Assembly: GCA_947175285.1 (NCBI GenBank)
Contig: CAMWMM010000095.1
Location: 1 to 12,124, forward strand
Length of the DNA: 12,124 nucleotides
Direction of reading: 5' to 3'
Source of the DNA: an uncultured Lachnospiraceae bacterium
Lineage (GTDB): Bacteria; Bacillota_A; Clostridia; Lachnospirales; Lachnospiraceae
In this document: positions 1 to 6,950 of the stretch, piece by piece
How positions within the stretch are numbered: position 1 is the stretch's first letter
How the letters are laid out: each line of letters starts with the position of its first letter
Position numbers and translations under genes: made by a program
Notes under the pieces: model-generated
Databases searched by the model: none
Seen by the model: only the letters and a program-made list of their open reading frames with translations
What the model was told of the DNA's origin: nothing

Positions 1-824
1 TAGCGACGTTATTTACCGGCAGATATATTGAAATTCATGTGTATCCATTCAGTTTTAAGGAGTACTGTAAATACTATGGCGATATGGATGATAAAGACAG
101 GCTTTTTGAGGAATACACCATAAAAGGCGGGCTGGCCGGTTCATATGTCTATAGTTCTGATTTGGATAGAGCAACATATATTAAAGAGGTATATGAGACT
201 ATTGTAAACAGAGATTTAGTGCAAGAATATAGTCTGCCGGATACGCAGGTGCTCAGACAATTAAGTGAATTTCTGATGGATAACATAAGCAATTTAACTT
301 CTCCTAATAAAGTAAGTAAAATTCTGTCTGAAAACGAGGTGCAGACAAATCACGTAACAATAGGAAAATACGCGAAGTATTTATGCAATGCGTTTATGTT
401 TTATGACATTAAGAGATATGATATAAGGGGAAAGAAGTATTTAGAAACATCGGAAAAGTTCTATATGTGCGATATTGGAATGCGGTATGCCGTTTTAGGA
501 AACCGAAATATGGATTATGGACGTGTGTATGAGAATATTGTCTGTATAGAGCTGCTTCACAGAGGATATGAAGTATATGTAGGAAAGTTGTACCAGAAAG
601 AAATAGATTTTGTTGCACTGCGTGGCAGCGAGAAAATCTATATTCAGGTTAGTGATAATATCACAAATGAAGATACTTTTAAAAGAGAGTACTCGCCACT
701 TCTGCAGATAAAGGATGCTTATCCCAAGATGATTATTGCAAGAACAAAGCATCCGATATATACCTATGAAGGAATTACAGTGTGTGATATAACAGAGTGG
801 CTGTTGCAGGAAAATGTAGAATAA
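1..824 (+). CDS. AAA_14/DUF4143 family ATPase, 3' part (5' end outside window)
   Basis: The reading frame is open from base 3 at the left edge, so the gene starts outside the window; the GTG at 39 is internal. The visible 273 residues begin with a segment reading LFTGRYIEI and SFKEY, which in this family links the AAA_14 ATPase domain to DUF4143. DUF4143 follows, with a helical middle and a PD-(D/E)XK-like end containing YGRVYENIV, KEIDFVA and YIQVS. The usual lysine of the nuclease ExK motif appears replaced (QVS), as is common in DUF4143, so cleavage activity is doubtful. Walker motifs would lie upstream and cannot be seen. Full-length members are about 400 residues. The next gene starts 19 bp downstream on the same strand, suggesting cotranscription. 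The cellular role of the family is not established. The family call is from recall of these motifs. Confidence 0.8.
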   Translation, partial: ATLFTGRYIEIHVYPFSFKEYCKYYGDMDDKDRLFEEYTIKGGLAGSYVYSSDLDRATYIKEVYETIVNRDLVQEYSLPDTQVLRQLSEFLMDNISNLTSPNKVSKILSENEVQTNHVTIGKYAKYLCNAFMFYDIKRYDIRGKKYLETSEKFYMCDIGMRYAVLGNRNMDYGRVYENIVCIELLHRGYEVYVGKLYQKEIDFVALRGSEKIYIQVSDNITNEDTFKREYSPLLQIKDAYPKMIIARTKHPIYTYEGITVCDITEWLLQENVE

Positions 825-828
825 TGGA

Positions 829-834
829 TAAGGA
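829..834 (+). promoter_or_regulatory. Ribosome binding site of the ATPase gene
   Basis: AAGGAG lies 9 nt before the ATG at 844 and fixes that start. It sits in the 19-bp gap after the preceding stop, so both genes are probably on one transcript. Confidence 0.7.
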
Positions 835-843
835 GTTATCAAA

Positions 844-2154
844 ATGAAACACGCGAATCGAGTATCTGAAATAATAAATGCATTTTCACCGGAACCTTTG
901 AAAGGTGAACAGATGGAGAAATTTTATTGTGATGATACAATGGAATATCGTATGAGCGATAAATATGTTTCTCCAATTGAAAATATTTTTGAAGCTTGCC
1001 AGGAAGAGAGTGCCCATAATGCATTTTTACTGCTTGGACATAAAGGATGTGGGAAAAGCACGGAATTGAACCGGCTTTCGGCAGAGCTTGTTGCAAAAGG
1101 TTATAAAGTGAAGACCATCATATGCAGTACAGATTTGGATATGTTTAATATTGTATATTCGGATCTTTTTATTCTGATGGGAGAAGCCTTATTGGAAATA
1201 GCCGAAGATTGCGGATGTGCAATCAGTAAAGATATCCTTGATGATATTGGACATTTTTGGGATGATGTTACGGAGACTTCGGTTTCCAAGGAAGAAGAAA
1301 CAGCCGCTGTAGAGGCAGGAATATCCGCTGAAACACTGGGTATCTTTAATATTTTAAAAGTATTTGCGAAGATTAAAGCAGATTTAAAATTTAACGAAGA
1401 AGTAAGAAAAGAATATCGGAAAAAGATAAGTATACGTTCAAGTGAATGGATGGAATTATTAAGGAATATTTCAGAAGAAATTGTTGACAAAACAGAGGGA
1501 AAATCTCCTATCATTATTTTTGAGGACTTAGATAAATTAAACCCTGAGGATGCATGGAATGTATTTTATAACTATGCGGCAGTTCTTTCCGGGATGTCAT
1601 TTCCGGTTATTTATACTTTTCCTATCGGACTTTCTTATGATACCAGATTTGCAGCAATGGAGGGCTACTTTACAGCCGAAACATTGCCGATGATTAAGAT
1701 TGAGACGATAGAGGGAGAACCATTTTGTGACGGCATCAATATTATCCGGAAAATTGTTGAGAAACGTGCGGATTTGGAATTGTTTGAAGAAGGCGTATTA
1801 GATAGTCTCATTCAATATTCAGGCGGCTCACTGCGGGATTTGTTTCATACAATTAATTCATCAGCGAAAAGGGCAGAGCGCAGGAACAGTGAGAGTATTT
1901 CTATGGAAGATGCAGAGAGGGCATTGGAAGAAGTAAAAACTTCTTTAACCAGAAGAATTGAAAAGAAAGACTATGAATTTCTAACTAATATATATAAGGG
2001 AAATAAAGAACTGATTGAGGATAAACAGATGTTATTGAAAATGCTGCAGGCATCGGTAGTTCTTGAATATAACGGGAAACGATGGCACAATCTTCATCCA
2101 TTGGTTGCACGCTTTTTCATGGAACAGGGGTTGGTTAAGAATGTCGGAAAGTAA
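844..2154 (+). CDS. P-loop (STAND/AAA-like) ATPase with C-terminal winged-helix-like region
   Basis: A 436-residue intact NTPase. Walker A is GHKGCGKST at residues 65-73. Walker B is IIIFEDLDK at about 223-231, with acidic residues E227, D228 and D230. A strand PVIYTFP at 254-260 follows in the place of a sensor-1 strand, and SGGSLRDL at 326-333 resembles the GxP/arginine-helix region of STAND and Orc/Cdc6-like ATPases. The last 50 residues (LLKMLQASVVLEYNGKRW, then HPLVARFF) look like a winged helix. A charged insertion (about 120-200) separates the Walker motifs. There is no signal peptide or membrane segment, so it is probably cytoplasmic. It overlaps the following TPR gene by 14 bp, implying coupled translation and a protein pair. 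Together they mimic the NTPase-wHTH-TPR order of STAND proteins. The exact family and the function are inferred. Confidence 0.8.
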   Translation: MKHANRVSEIINAFSPEPLKGEQMEKFYCDDTMEYRMSDKYVSPIENIFEACQEESAHNAFLLLGHKGCGKSTELNRLSAELVAKGYKVKTIICSTDLDMFNIVYSDLFILMGEALLEIAEDCGCAISKDILDDIGHFWDDVTETSVSKEEETAAVEAGISAETLGIFNILKVFAKIKADLKFNEEVRKEYRKKISIRSSEWMELLRNISEEIVDKTEGKSPIIIFEDLDKLNPEDAWNVFYNYAAVLSGMSFPVIYTFPIGLSYDTRFAAMEGYFTAETLPMIKIETIEGEPFCDGINIIRKIVEKRADLELFEEGVLDSLIQYSGGSLRDLFHTINSSAKRAERRNSESISMEDAERALEEVKTSLTRRIEKKDYEFLTNIYKGNKELIEDKQMLLKMLQASVVLEYNGKRWHNLHPLVARFFMEQGLVKNVGK

Positions 2155-3913
2155 TCAAGAAGGATATCAGACATTAGGATGGATTATTAATAAATCTGAA
2201 TATGGATTATTTTTAGTGATTGCTGAAGAGTCGCTGCAACAGGAGATTGTAGATGTTTATCGACAGGGAATGATAGGTGTTTATGATTATAAACGTTATC
2301 CGGGGGAATATTCTTTCCCTAAATTAAAGGAGTGGATTGACTCTTTGCCAAATATTCAGACCTTTTTTATTGCCAATTTTCAGTTTGCGATACAGAGCGA
2401 GCAGGATATAAGCCGTTTGAATTTCAGCAGGGATATGCTGACAGAGTTAAGGAAAAACATAGTTTTTTTTACAACATCATATGTTGATGACAGACTTGCA
2501 AATGCTGCATACGATTTCTACTCTTTTATTAAGATTAGAATTACATTTCATGATTATGCGCTGAAAATGAATAATGATGTGTTGAATTTACCTTTAGATG
2601 CAGAGAAGGAGCAGCAGGCCGAAGAAGGAGATCAGAAGTTTGAAAGTTTCTTTCAAACTATTGAATTGATGTCTGCTAAAGCCGACAAGGGGTGTAAAGA
2701 TGCAAAAAGTAAATTAAGTGAAGCATATTCTCTGATACAGCAGGCGAAAGAGGAGAGCGATAAGGCTAAGTATCAGGAGAGTGCGGGACTGCTGTTAAGA
2801 GCCGGAAAGATTTATGAAGAGATATTGGGAGCAGAACATTTGCAAACTGCTTCCGTATATCATGGATTGGCATACGTGTATAGGGAGCAGTGTGACTATA
2901 AACAGGCAGAGAAACTGTGCAGTAGGGCGTTGGAGATACGTAGAAAAATCTTAGGAGAAAGTCATCCGGACATAGCAGAGTGTTATGATTCTTTGGCTCG
3001 GATATATGATAGTCAGGGAAAATACTGGGAAGCAGAGGAGTTATATAGAAAAGCAATTTCTATGTGCAGAGAGTTGTTAGGAGAGGAGCATCCGAATACA
3101 ATAGTATATTGGCTCAATTTAGCTGAAATATATATAAGACAGGGAAAGTATGAGGAAGCGGAAAAACTCTATAAAGATGTATTGCCAATAATGGAAAAAG
3201 TATTGGGAGAAAAGCATGTTAATACGGCAGCAAGTTATAGTAATTTAGCTGTAGTATATTTAGAACAGGGAAAATATATTGATGTGGAGGATTTGCTCAA
3301 AAAAGCGATTATGATTCAAGAAGAAGTACTTGAAGGAAATCATATGAATATAGCGTTGAGCTATAATAATTTAGCTGCTTTATATGAAAACCAGAAAAGA
3401 TATACAGAAGCAGAAGAGATATATAAGAAAGCCATATCCATGTATCCAAAAGTATCAGCAGAAAACAATCCCGACGCGGTGGACGCATACAATAATTTAG
3501 CTGGTTTGTATGAAGAACAGGGGAAGTACAAAGATGCGGAAGAATTGTATGAAAAAGCGTTGTCTATATATGAAAAAGTGTTAGGGGAGAAACATCCGAA
3601 TATAGCAGTCGTTTATAACAATCTGGCGTATCTATATGAGAAACGGGCTGAATATGAGAAAGCAAAAGAGTTGTATACAAAAGCACTTTTGACACATGAA
3701 GAAGTGTGGGGAGAAAATCACCCGAAAACGATGGATATTTATTTCAATTTGGCTGGTCTGTATAGAAAACAGAAAGAATATGAGGCAGCAGAGATTTTTT
3801 ATAAGAAAGCTTTGTCTGTGTCTATAAATGTATTTGGAGAAAAGCATCTTTATACAAGTGTGATTCGCGATATGTTGACTGATTTGCGAAATAAGCAAAG
3901 GATGAAAGACTGA
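2141..3913 (+). CDS. TPR protein with uncharacterised alpha/beta N-terminal domain
   Basis: The start is placed at ATG 2141 (SD AGGGG at 2126-2130); an upstream in-frame codon at 2063 lies deep inside the ATPase gene and has no support. The product is 590 residues. Residues 1-140 alternate strands and helices (FLVIAEE, GVYDY, FFIANF, NIVFFTT) with notable motifs RLNFSRDML (92-100) and YDFYSF (124-129). No Walker A is present. Residues about 155-215 are charged and helical, possibly a coiled coil. Eight TPRs of exactly 42 residues fill 236-571, each with a centre like YNNLAxLYExQGKYxEAEELYKKAL and ending GExHPN. This is the kinesin-light-chain type (TPR_12/TPR_10), which binds peptide or protein ligands. 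The role is probably sensor or scaffold for the overlapping ATPase. That coupling is inference; the TPR call is direct. Confidence 0.88.
   Translation: MSESNQEGYQTLGWIINKSEYGLFLVIAEESLQQEIVDVYRQGMIGVYDYKRYPGEYSFPKLKEWIDSLPNIQTFFIANFQFAIQSEQDISRLNFSRDMLTELRKNIVFFTTSYVDDRLANAAYDFYSFIKIRITFHDYALKMNNDVLNLPLDAEKEQQAEEGDQKFESFFQTIELMSAKADKGCKDAKSKLSEAYSLIQQAKEESDKAKYQESAGLLLRAGKIYEEILGAEHLQTASVYHGLAYVYREQCDYKQAEKLCSRALEIRRKILGESHPDIAECYDSLARIYDSQGKYWEAEELYRKAISMCRELLGEEHPNTIVYWLNLAEIYIRQGKYEEAEKLYKDVLPIMEKVLGEKHVNTAASYSNLAVVYLEQGKYIDVEDLLKKAIMIQEEVLEGNHMNIALSYNNLAALYENQKRYTEAEEIYKKAISMYPKVSAENNPDAVDAYNNLAGLYEEQGKYKDAEELYEKALSIYEKVLGEKHPNIAVVYNNLAYLYEKRAEYEKAKELYTKALLTHEEVWGENHPKTMDIYFNLAGLYRKQKEYEAAEIFYKKALSVSINVFGEKHLYTSVIRDMLTDLRNKQRMKD
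2846..3853 (+). repeat. Eight in-frame 126-bp TPR units
   Basis: Eight consecutive 126-bp units encode TPRs with no spacing change. Units 2, 6 and 7 are closest to consensus. Unit 4 (ending LEGNHMN) and unit 5 (SAENNPD) depart at the conserved GExHP turn. A short partial unit (TSVIRDMLTDL) caps the array before the stop at 3913. Confidence 0.85.
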
Positions 3914-3945
3914 GTGAGAAAGCAGTATAAGTATGAATAGCTGAA

Positions 3946-3974
3946 AGAGCCAGGGAGAATTCTCTGGCTTTATT
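3946..3974 (+). terminator. Probable rho-independent terminator after the TPR gene
   Basis: AGCCAG at 3948-3953 pairs with CTGGCT at 3964-3969. The inner AG/CT closes an AATT loop and leaves a two-base GG bulge. TTTATT follows. The U tract is short, so termination may be partial. It separates the ATPase/TPR unit from the small-gene array. Confidence 0.6.
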
Positions 3975-3991
3975 GTAAGAGGCAGGGGATT

Positions 3992-4315
3992 ATGGAAGTG
4001 CAATCATTAGAAAATTTTATAAATTACATAGAAAAGTTAATGTTACAGTGCGATGAAACAGATTATGTTCAAGATAGCGGCGGGGGATGCTATTTGAAAA
4101 GAGAATATATGAAGCACTTAATTTGCGATGCCAGGGAGTTAATCAAGTATGGAGAAGGAACAATAGCACTTGAAAATTTACTAGAGAATTTAAATGAAGT
4201 TTCCATTTGTATCGATGAAGAAGCTGTAGAATTGGCGAAACAGGTTTTTGGAAGTCAGCTTTCAGAGGAAAGATTAAAGAGATATTTTCATACATGGCAA
4301 GGAGAACTGGAATAA
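3992..4315 (+). CDS. MafI-like immunity protein
   Basis: A 107-residue acidic, all-helical cytoplasmic protein. The stretch ARELIKYGEGTIALENLLEN (residues 48-67), followed by a short acidic helix, matches what I recall of the MafI immunity family (LIxxGEYGxALExLxxxL). MafI proteins neutralise MafB polymorphic toxins in Neisseria, and relatives occur widely in Firmicutes immunity arrays. The start ATG 3992 is supported by the G-rich SD AGGCAGGGG ending at 3989. No cognate toxin gene is nearby. The gene lies just after the terminator of the TPR gene and opens the array. The identification rests on recalled motifs; a different small immunity family with the same helical pattern is possible. Confidence 0.6.
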   Translation: MEVQSLENFINYIEKLMLQCDETDYVQDSGGGCYLKREYMKHLICDARELIKYGEGTIALENLLENLNEVSICIDEEAVELAKQVFGSQLSEERLKRYFHTWQGELE

Positions 4316-4377
4316 TGAAAGATATACAGTAAGTGAAAGAGATGTTCTATCAACAGGAGGTTTTCTAAAGTAAAATT

Positions 4378-4779
4378 ATGAATAATACAAATGTAAGAGT
4401 AGATTTGAGGATTATGGGTAATGAATTTGATGTTCAAGTAATAAGTAATGAGATAGGAATTTTACCTACTATGTCTTGGAATATTGGTGATCACATTCGT
4501 GATACAGACAAAGTGAGAACATATACAGCATGGATATTTAGTACAGGTGCAGAGGAGACTATGGATGTTAATACTCAATTAAGAAAAATTGAAAACAGAT
4601 TTCTGTCAAAAGCTAGTATGTTATGTAAACTGAAAAAAGAATATAATCTTGAAATTTGTATTGATATTGTAATTATTATTGAAAATCAATCCCCACCAGC
4701 TATTTATTTAGATAGTTCAATTATTAATTTTGCATCTAATATTGATGCTAGATTTGATATAGATACATATATAAATTAA
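4378..4779 (+). CDS. DUF4279 domain protein
   Basis: A 133-residue protein fitting DUF4279 across its length: an N-terminal strand VDLRIMGNEFDVQVIS, then a threonine/tryptophan motif PTMSWNIGDHIRD, a central W in YTAWIFST, and a C-terminal end IDARFDIDTYI. The family is uncharacterised but often sits in clusters of immunity-type genes, as here. The best SD, AGGAGG at 4355-4360, is 17 nt from ATG 4378, unusually far, and no other in-frame start lies closer. The N-terminus matches the family at 4378, so the start is kept and translation may be weak. The base composition is noticeably more AT-rich than in the preceding genes. Confidence 0.75.
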   Translation: MNNTNVRVDLRIMGNEFDVQVISNEIGILPTMSWNIGDHIRDTDKVRTYTAWIFSTGAEETMDVNTQLRKIENRFLSKASMLCKLKKEYNLEICIDIVIIIENQSPPAIYLDSSIINFASNIDARFDIDTYIN

Positions 4780-5041
4780 CTGTGATTTTGCCATAATCTT
4801 GTTAGAAAATGCCGTTTGCAAAATGCACTTATAGAAATTAAATAGCGATTATATAAATGAATGGACGTGGGAAAAATAAAGGTAGATACAGGTGCGATTA
4901 AAATTCAAATTTGACATGAAGTTAATAACTTGGATATTTATATGATTTTTTTAGAGAAAAGTAATAATATTCATAGGAATAAAAAGACTATTAGTACTAT
5001 TTCGGATGAAAGAGTGTATAGGCAATATTTCGGGAGGTATT
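4780..5041. other. Gap between DUF4279 and antitoxin genes
   Basis: About 260 bp with no convincing ORF. It contains a TTGACA at 4911-4916 with a poor TATTTA 18 bp downstream (4935-4940), a weak candidate promoter for the antitoxin gene. GGGAGG at 5032-5037 is the antitoxin SD. I see no repeat, RNA gene or strong terminator. Confidence 0.4.
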
Positions 5042-5308
5042 ATGATGGTAACTGTGAAAAGTATGGACGTAAGGGATAATTTTAAAGATTGGTGTAATCA
5101 GGTAATTAATGGAGAGACATTGATTGTATCAAGACCGAAAAATGAAAATGTAGTGATTGTATCTGAAAAAGAGTATAATGAAATGCAGAAAGCAAAAAGA
5201 AATGCTGAATATATGGCTATGTTGGATAGAGGATTTACAGATATGAATCAAGGAAAAGGTATTACTAAAACATTGAAAGAATTAGAGGCTATGGCGGCTG
5301 ACATATAG
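5042..5308 (+). CDS. Phd/YefM-like type II antitoxin, apparently without toxin
   Basis: About 88 residues. The order of elements is typical for Phd/YefM antitoxins: an N-terminal strand-helix (VTVKSMDVRDNFKDWCNQVI), then GETLIVSRPKNENVVIVSEKEYNEM, and a charged disordered C-terminal tail that would normally bind the toxin. Two tandem ATGs lie at 5042 and 5045. The SD GGGAGG (5032-5037) is 4 nt from the first and 7 nt from the second, so 5045 may be the start used; the in-frame codon at 5006 has no SD. Normally a RelE, YoeB or Doc-type toxin gene follows directly. Here the next gene is another antitoxin, so this one is an orphan or its partner was lost. Confidence 0.8.
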   Translation: MMVTVKSMDVRDNFKDWCNQVINGETLIVSRPKNENVVIVSEKEYNEMQKAKRNAEYMAMLDRGFTDMNQGKGITKTLKELEAMAADI

Positions 5309-5335
5309 TTTTGTAATTGAGTTTTGAAATTCGTT

Positions 5336-5351
5336 TAGTATGCACATACTA
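5336..5351 (+). promoter_or_regulatory. Palindromic operator for the RelB/DinJ operon
   Basis: TAGTATGCACATACTA has 7-bp arms around a 2-bp centre, perfect in both arms, and ends 2 bp before the -35 box. Ribbon-helix-helix antitoxins of the RelB/DinJ family autorepress through such sites. The function is inferred from position and symmetry. Confidence 0.65.
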
Positions 5352-5353
5352 TA

Positions 5354-5382
5354 TTGACGGTGTAAAGCAATTTGCGTATAAT
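5354..5382 (+). promoter_or_regulatory. Sigma-A-type promoter of the antitoxin-toxin operon
   Basis: TTGACG (5354-5359), a 17-bp spacer and a perfect TATAAT (5377-5382). The start of transcription would fall near 5389, about 50 nt before the antitoxin ATG at 5438. This is the best forward promoter in the window. Confidence 0.8.
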
Positions 5383-5437
5383 GAATAATAATAATGAAAT
5401 GTTTTTGTATTATATGATAAAAGTGGAGGCGTGTAAT

Positions 5438-5716
5438 ATGGCGACAGTGACGAATTTGAATATACGAACGGAGAAAGCAGTGAAAGAAGCGGCAGAGAGT
5501 ATCTTTGCAGAACTTGGTCTGAATATGACTACAGCAGTAAATATGTTTTTAAGGCAGACAATTCGGGAAAATGGCATACCTTTTTCTTTAAAGCTGAATG
5601 CACCAAATGAAGTAACAAGGGCGGCTATAGCAGAGGGAAGGCGGATTGCTGCTGACCCGAATGTAAAAGGATATAAGAACCTCTGTGATTTAAAGGAGGC
5701 TCTGGATGAAGTATGA
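5438..5716 (+). CDS. dinJ: RelB/DinJ family antitoxin
   Basis: A 92-residue antitoxin. Residues 3-41 form the ribbon-helix-helix DNA-binding region (TNLNIRTEKAVKEAAESIF, then LGLNMTTAVNMFLRQ). The middle (IPFSLKLNAPNEVTRAAI) and acidic C-terminal helix are typical DinJ toxin-binding parts. ATG 5438 is chosen over an upstream in-frame ATG at 5372 because GTGGAGG (5423-5429) lies 8 nt before it, the family starts here, and 5372 precedes the TATAAT box's likely transcription start. Its 3' end overlaps the YafQ-type toxin gene by 11 bp, the standard arrangement. The protein should bind and neutralise the toxin and autorepress at 5336-5351. The antitoxin frame is intact although its toxin is not. 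Confidence 0.9.
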   Translation: MATVTNLNIRTEKAVKEAAESIFAELGLNMTTAVNMFLRQTIRENGIPFSLKLNAPNEVTRAAIAEGRRIAADPNVKGYKNLCDLKEALDEV

Positions 5717-5981
5717 AGTTAAATTCACCAGTCAGTTTAAGCGAGATTTGAAACTGGCGAAAAAACAAGGATGAGATATTGATAAGCTTTTCGATGTGAT
5801 TAACACGATTGCAGAAGGCGGAAAATTGGATGATAAATATCGTGACCATAACTTGAATGGTGATTATGCCGAATGCAGGGAATGCCATGTGGAGCCAGAT
5901 TGGTTACTGGTATACGAAGTGATGGATAAAGTATTGGTCTTGATGCTTTACCGCGTTGCTACACACTCGGAACTGTTTTAA
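5706..5981 (+). pseudogene. yafQ: YafQ-family mRNA interferase toxin, interrupted by in-frame TGA
   Basis: From ATG 5706 (SD AAAGGAGG 5692-5699, 6 nt spacing) the frame reads MKYEVKFTSQFKRDLKLAKK, QG, then TGA at 5772-5774 (codon 23), and continues in the same frame to TAA at 5981. The full 91 codons match YafQ, a RelE/ParE-fold ribosome-dependent mRNA endonuclease. Residues equivalent to the E. coli YafQ catalytic set are all present downstream: H48, H61, D65, W66, R83, H87 and terminal F91. Apart from the stop there is no damage, so the mutation looks recent. A GTG at 5796 could restart a 61-residue C-terminal piece, but it lacks the first strand and helices. Loss of the toxin would leave the antitoxin gene free of selection as an addiction partner. 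A sequencing error is possible. Confidence 0.85.
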
Positions 5982-6097
5982 AAACAATGTACAGATGTCT
6001 GAAAATTGTAAAATATTCGTTAGAGAATTAACTATTCCATATAAAAATTCCCCTAATAACTATAACAAATCTGTTTCCACATTATCGGAGAAAAATA

Positions 6098-6337
6098 ATG
6101 TATACTTTAAAAAATATTGAAAGAAAACAGAATATTAAATTCCTGGAGGAGTACAAGTGATTATATCAATCTGATTTTAAGGAATTTAGTAACAGGTTGG
6201 AACTTCATGTAAACGATGACGTTTTTAGAATATATAAATTTTTATCTGCTGTGGAAATTAATAGTCTTCTGGATGCGTTTTATGATTTTTGGGGATATGA
6301 TATAGTTCCAATTGCTGAAACAGATTATGAAGATTAA
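6098..6337 (+). pseudogene. Small unrecognised gene interrupted by in-frame TGA
   Basis: ATG 6098 is preceded by CGGAG (6086-6090, 7 nt spacing). The frame runs MYTLKNIERKQNIKFLEEYK, hits TGA at 6158-6160 (codon 21), then stays open for 58 more codons (LYQSDFKEFSNRLELHVNDD ... AETDYED) to TAA 6335-6337. The second half is acidic with regular hydrophobic spacing, like a real protein. It ends 14 bp before the next gene's ATG, as in an operon. Another reading is possible: a perfect GGAGGA (6145-6150) serves a GTG at 6157 that is out of frame by one base, so a one-base insertion in a shorter gene would also explain it. I recognise no family. By context it may be an immunity-type gene. Confidence 0.5.
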
Positions 6338-6351
6338 CGGGAGATATGTAA

Positions 6352-6783
6352 ATGGAAGCATCAATAACATTAAATTGCAGCAGTTATTCGGATAATATAG
6401 TAGATATAATAAAATTGTTTCAACAAATTGGATGGGATATATATAATCCGCAAGGTAAGGTTGAATATTTGCCGGTTGGTGATGATGATATGTTTGATTG
6501 GCAATGTGAAGAAATATCGGAAATTAAGCTATTTGATATTATTTCTGAAAAAATTGCGAAAAAAGAACAGGCAGGTGTCGATTTATTTTATAATAATGGC
6601 ACTGAGGGGATTTCTTTATTGGCAAATAATACAGCAGAAATCATGCTGAGTATAGATATAAATAGAAAGATTCTTAAAGATAGGCATACAGATATGGTTT
6701 GGTATTTGGAAAATATTATATACAAATTTATTGATATTGGCGTGAAGCTATTATCTTATGGATTAGAGGAATTTGAAGACTGA
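6352..6783 (+). CDS. Unrecognised 143-residue protein, probable immunity-type
   Basis: An intact ORF with SD CGGGAG (6338-6343), 8 nt before ATG 6352. The protein is acidic and cytoplasmic, with no signal peptide or membrane segment. It appears to alternate strands and helices: an opening strand (ASITLNCSSY), a helix with IVDIIKLFQQIGWDI, a motif EYLPVGDDDMFDWQ (residues about 38-51), a strand pair LFYNNGTEGISLLANNTAEIMLSIDIN, and a C-terminal helix WYLENIIYKFIDIGVKLL. Single-domain alpha/beta proteins of this size are common among polymorphic-toxin immunity genes, and similar unnamed proteins in Firmicutes come to mind, but I cannot name the family. It follows the TGA-broken small gene by 14 bp and probably shares its transcript. 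Confidence 0.7.
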   Translation: MEASITLNCSSYSDNIVDIIKLFQQIGWDIYNPQGKVEYLPVGDDDMFDWQCEEISEIKLFDIISEKIAKKEQAGVDLFYNNGTEGISLLANNTAEIMLSIDINRKILKDRHTDMVWYLENIIYKFIDIGVKLLSYGLEEFED

Positions 6784-6950
6784 GGGGAAGTGGTCATTAG
6801 TTTTTTGAGTATAAAGTGTTTGATGCCGGAGTAATGAACAGGGCATCGATTTGAGCAGACCTGTAACAAAGAAATTATACAGATAAATAATGGATTATAA
6901 GAGAAATGGTGCAAAGACAAATTAGAAAATTGACCTAAGTGGGTAGAAAG
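6784..6950. other. Short gap before the DUF4291 pseudogene
   Basis: About 165 bp. I see no ORF, clear promoter, repeat or terminator. The DUF4291 start at 6951 also lacks a good SD, which fits a decayed gene. Confidence 0.4.

Noticed and set aside
2063..2140. Longer N-terminus for the TPR protein
   Set aside because: It would overlap the ATPase gene by about 90 bp with no SD, whereas ATG 2141 has one and gives the usual short overlap.
4911..4940. Strong promoter for the Phd-like antitoxin
   Set aside because: The TTGACA is perfect but the -10 candidate is poor, so it is only mentioned as a weak possibility.
5706..6337. UGA read as a sense codon (tryptophan) genome-wide
   Set aside because: TGA ends several intact genes here (stops at 3913, 5716, 6783 and 11274) and TGG is used freely for tryptophan, so the standard bacterial code applies.
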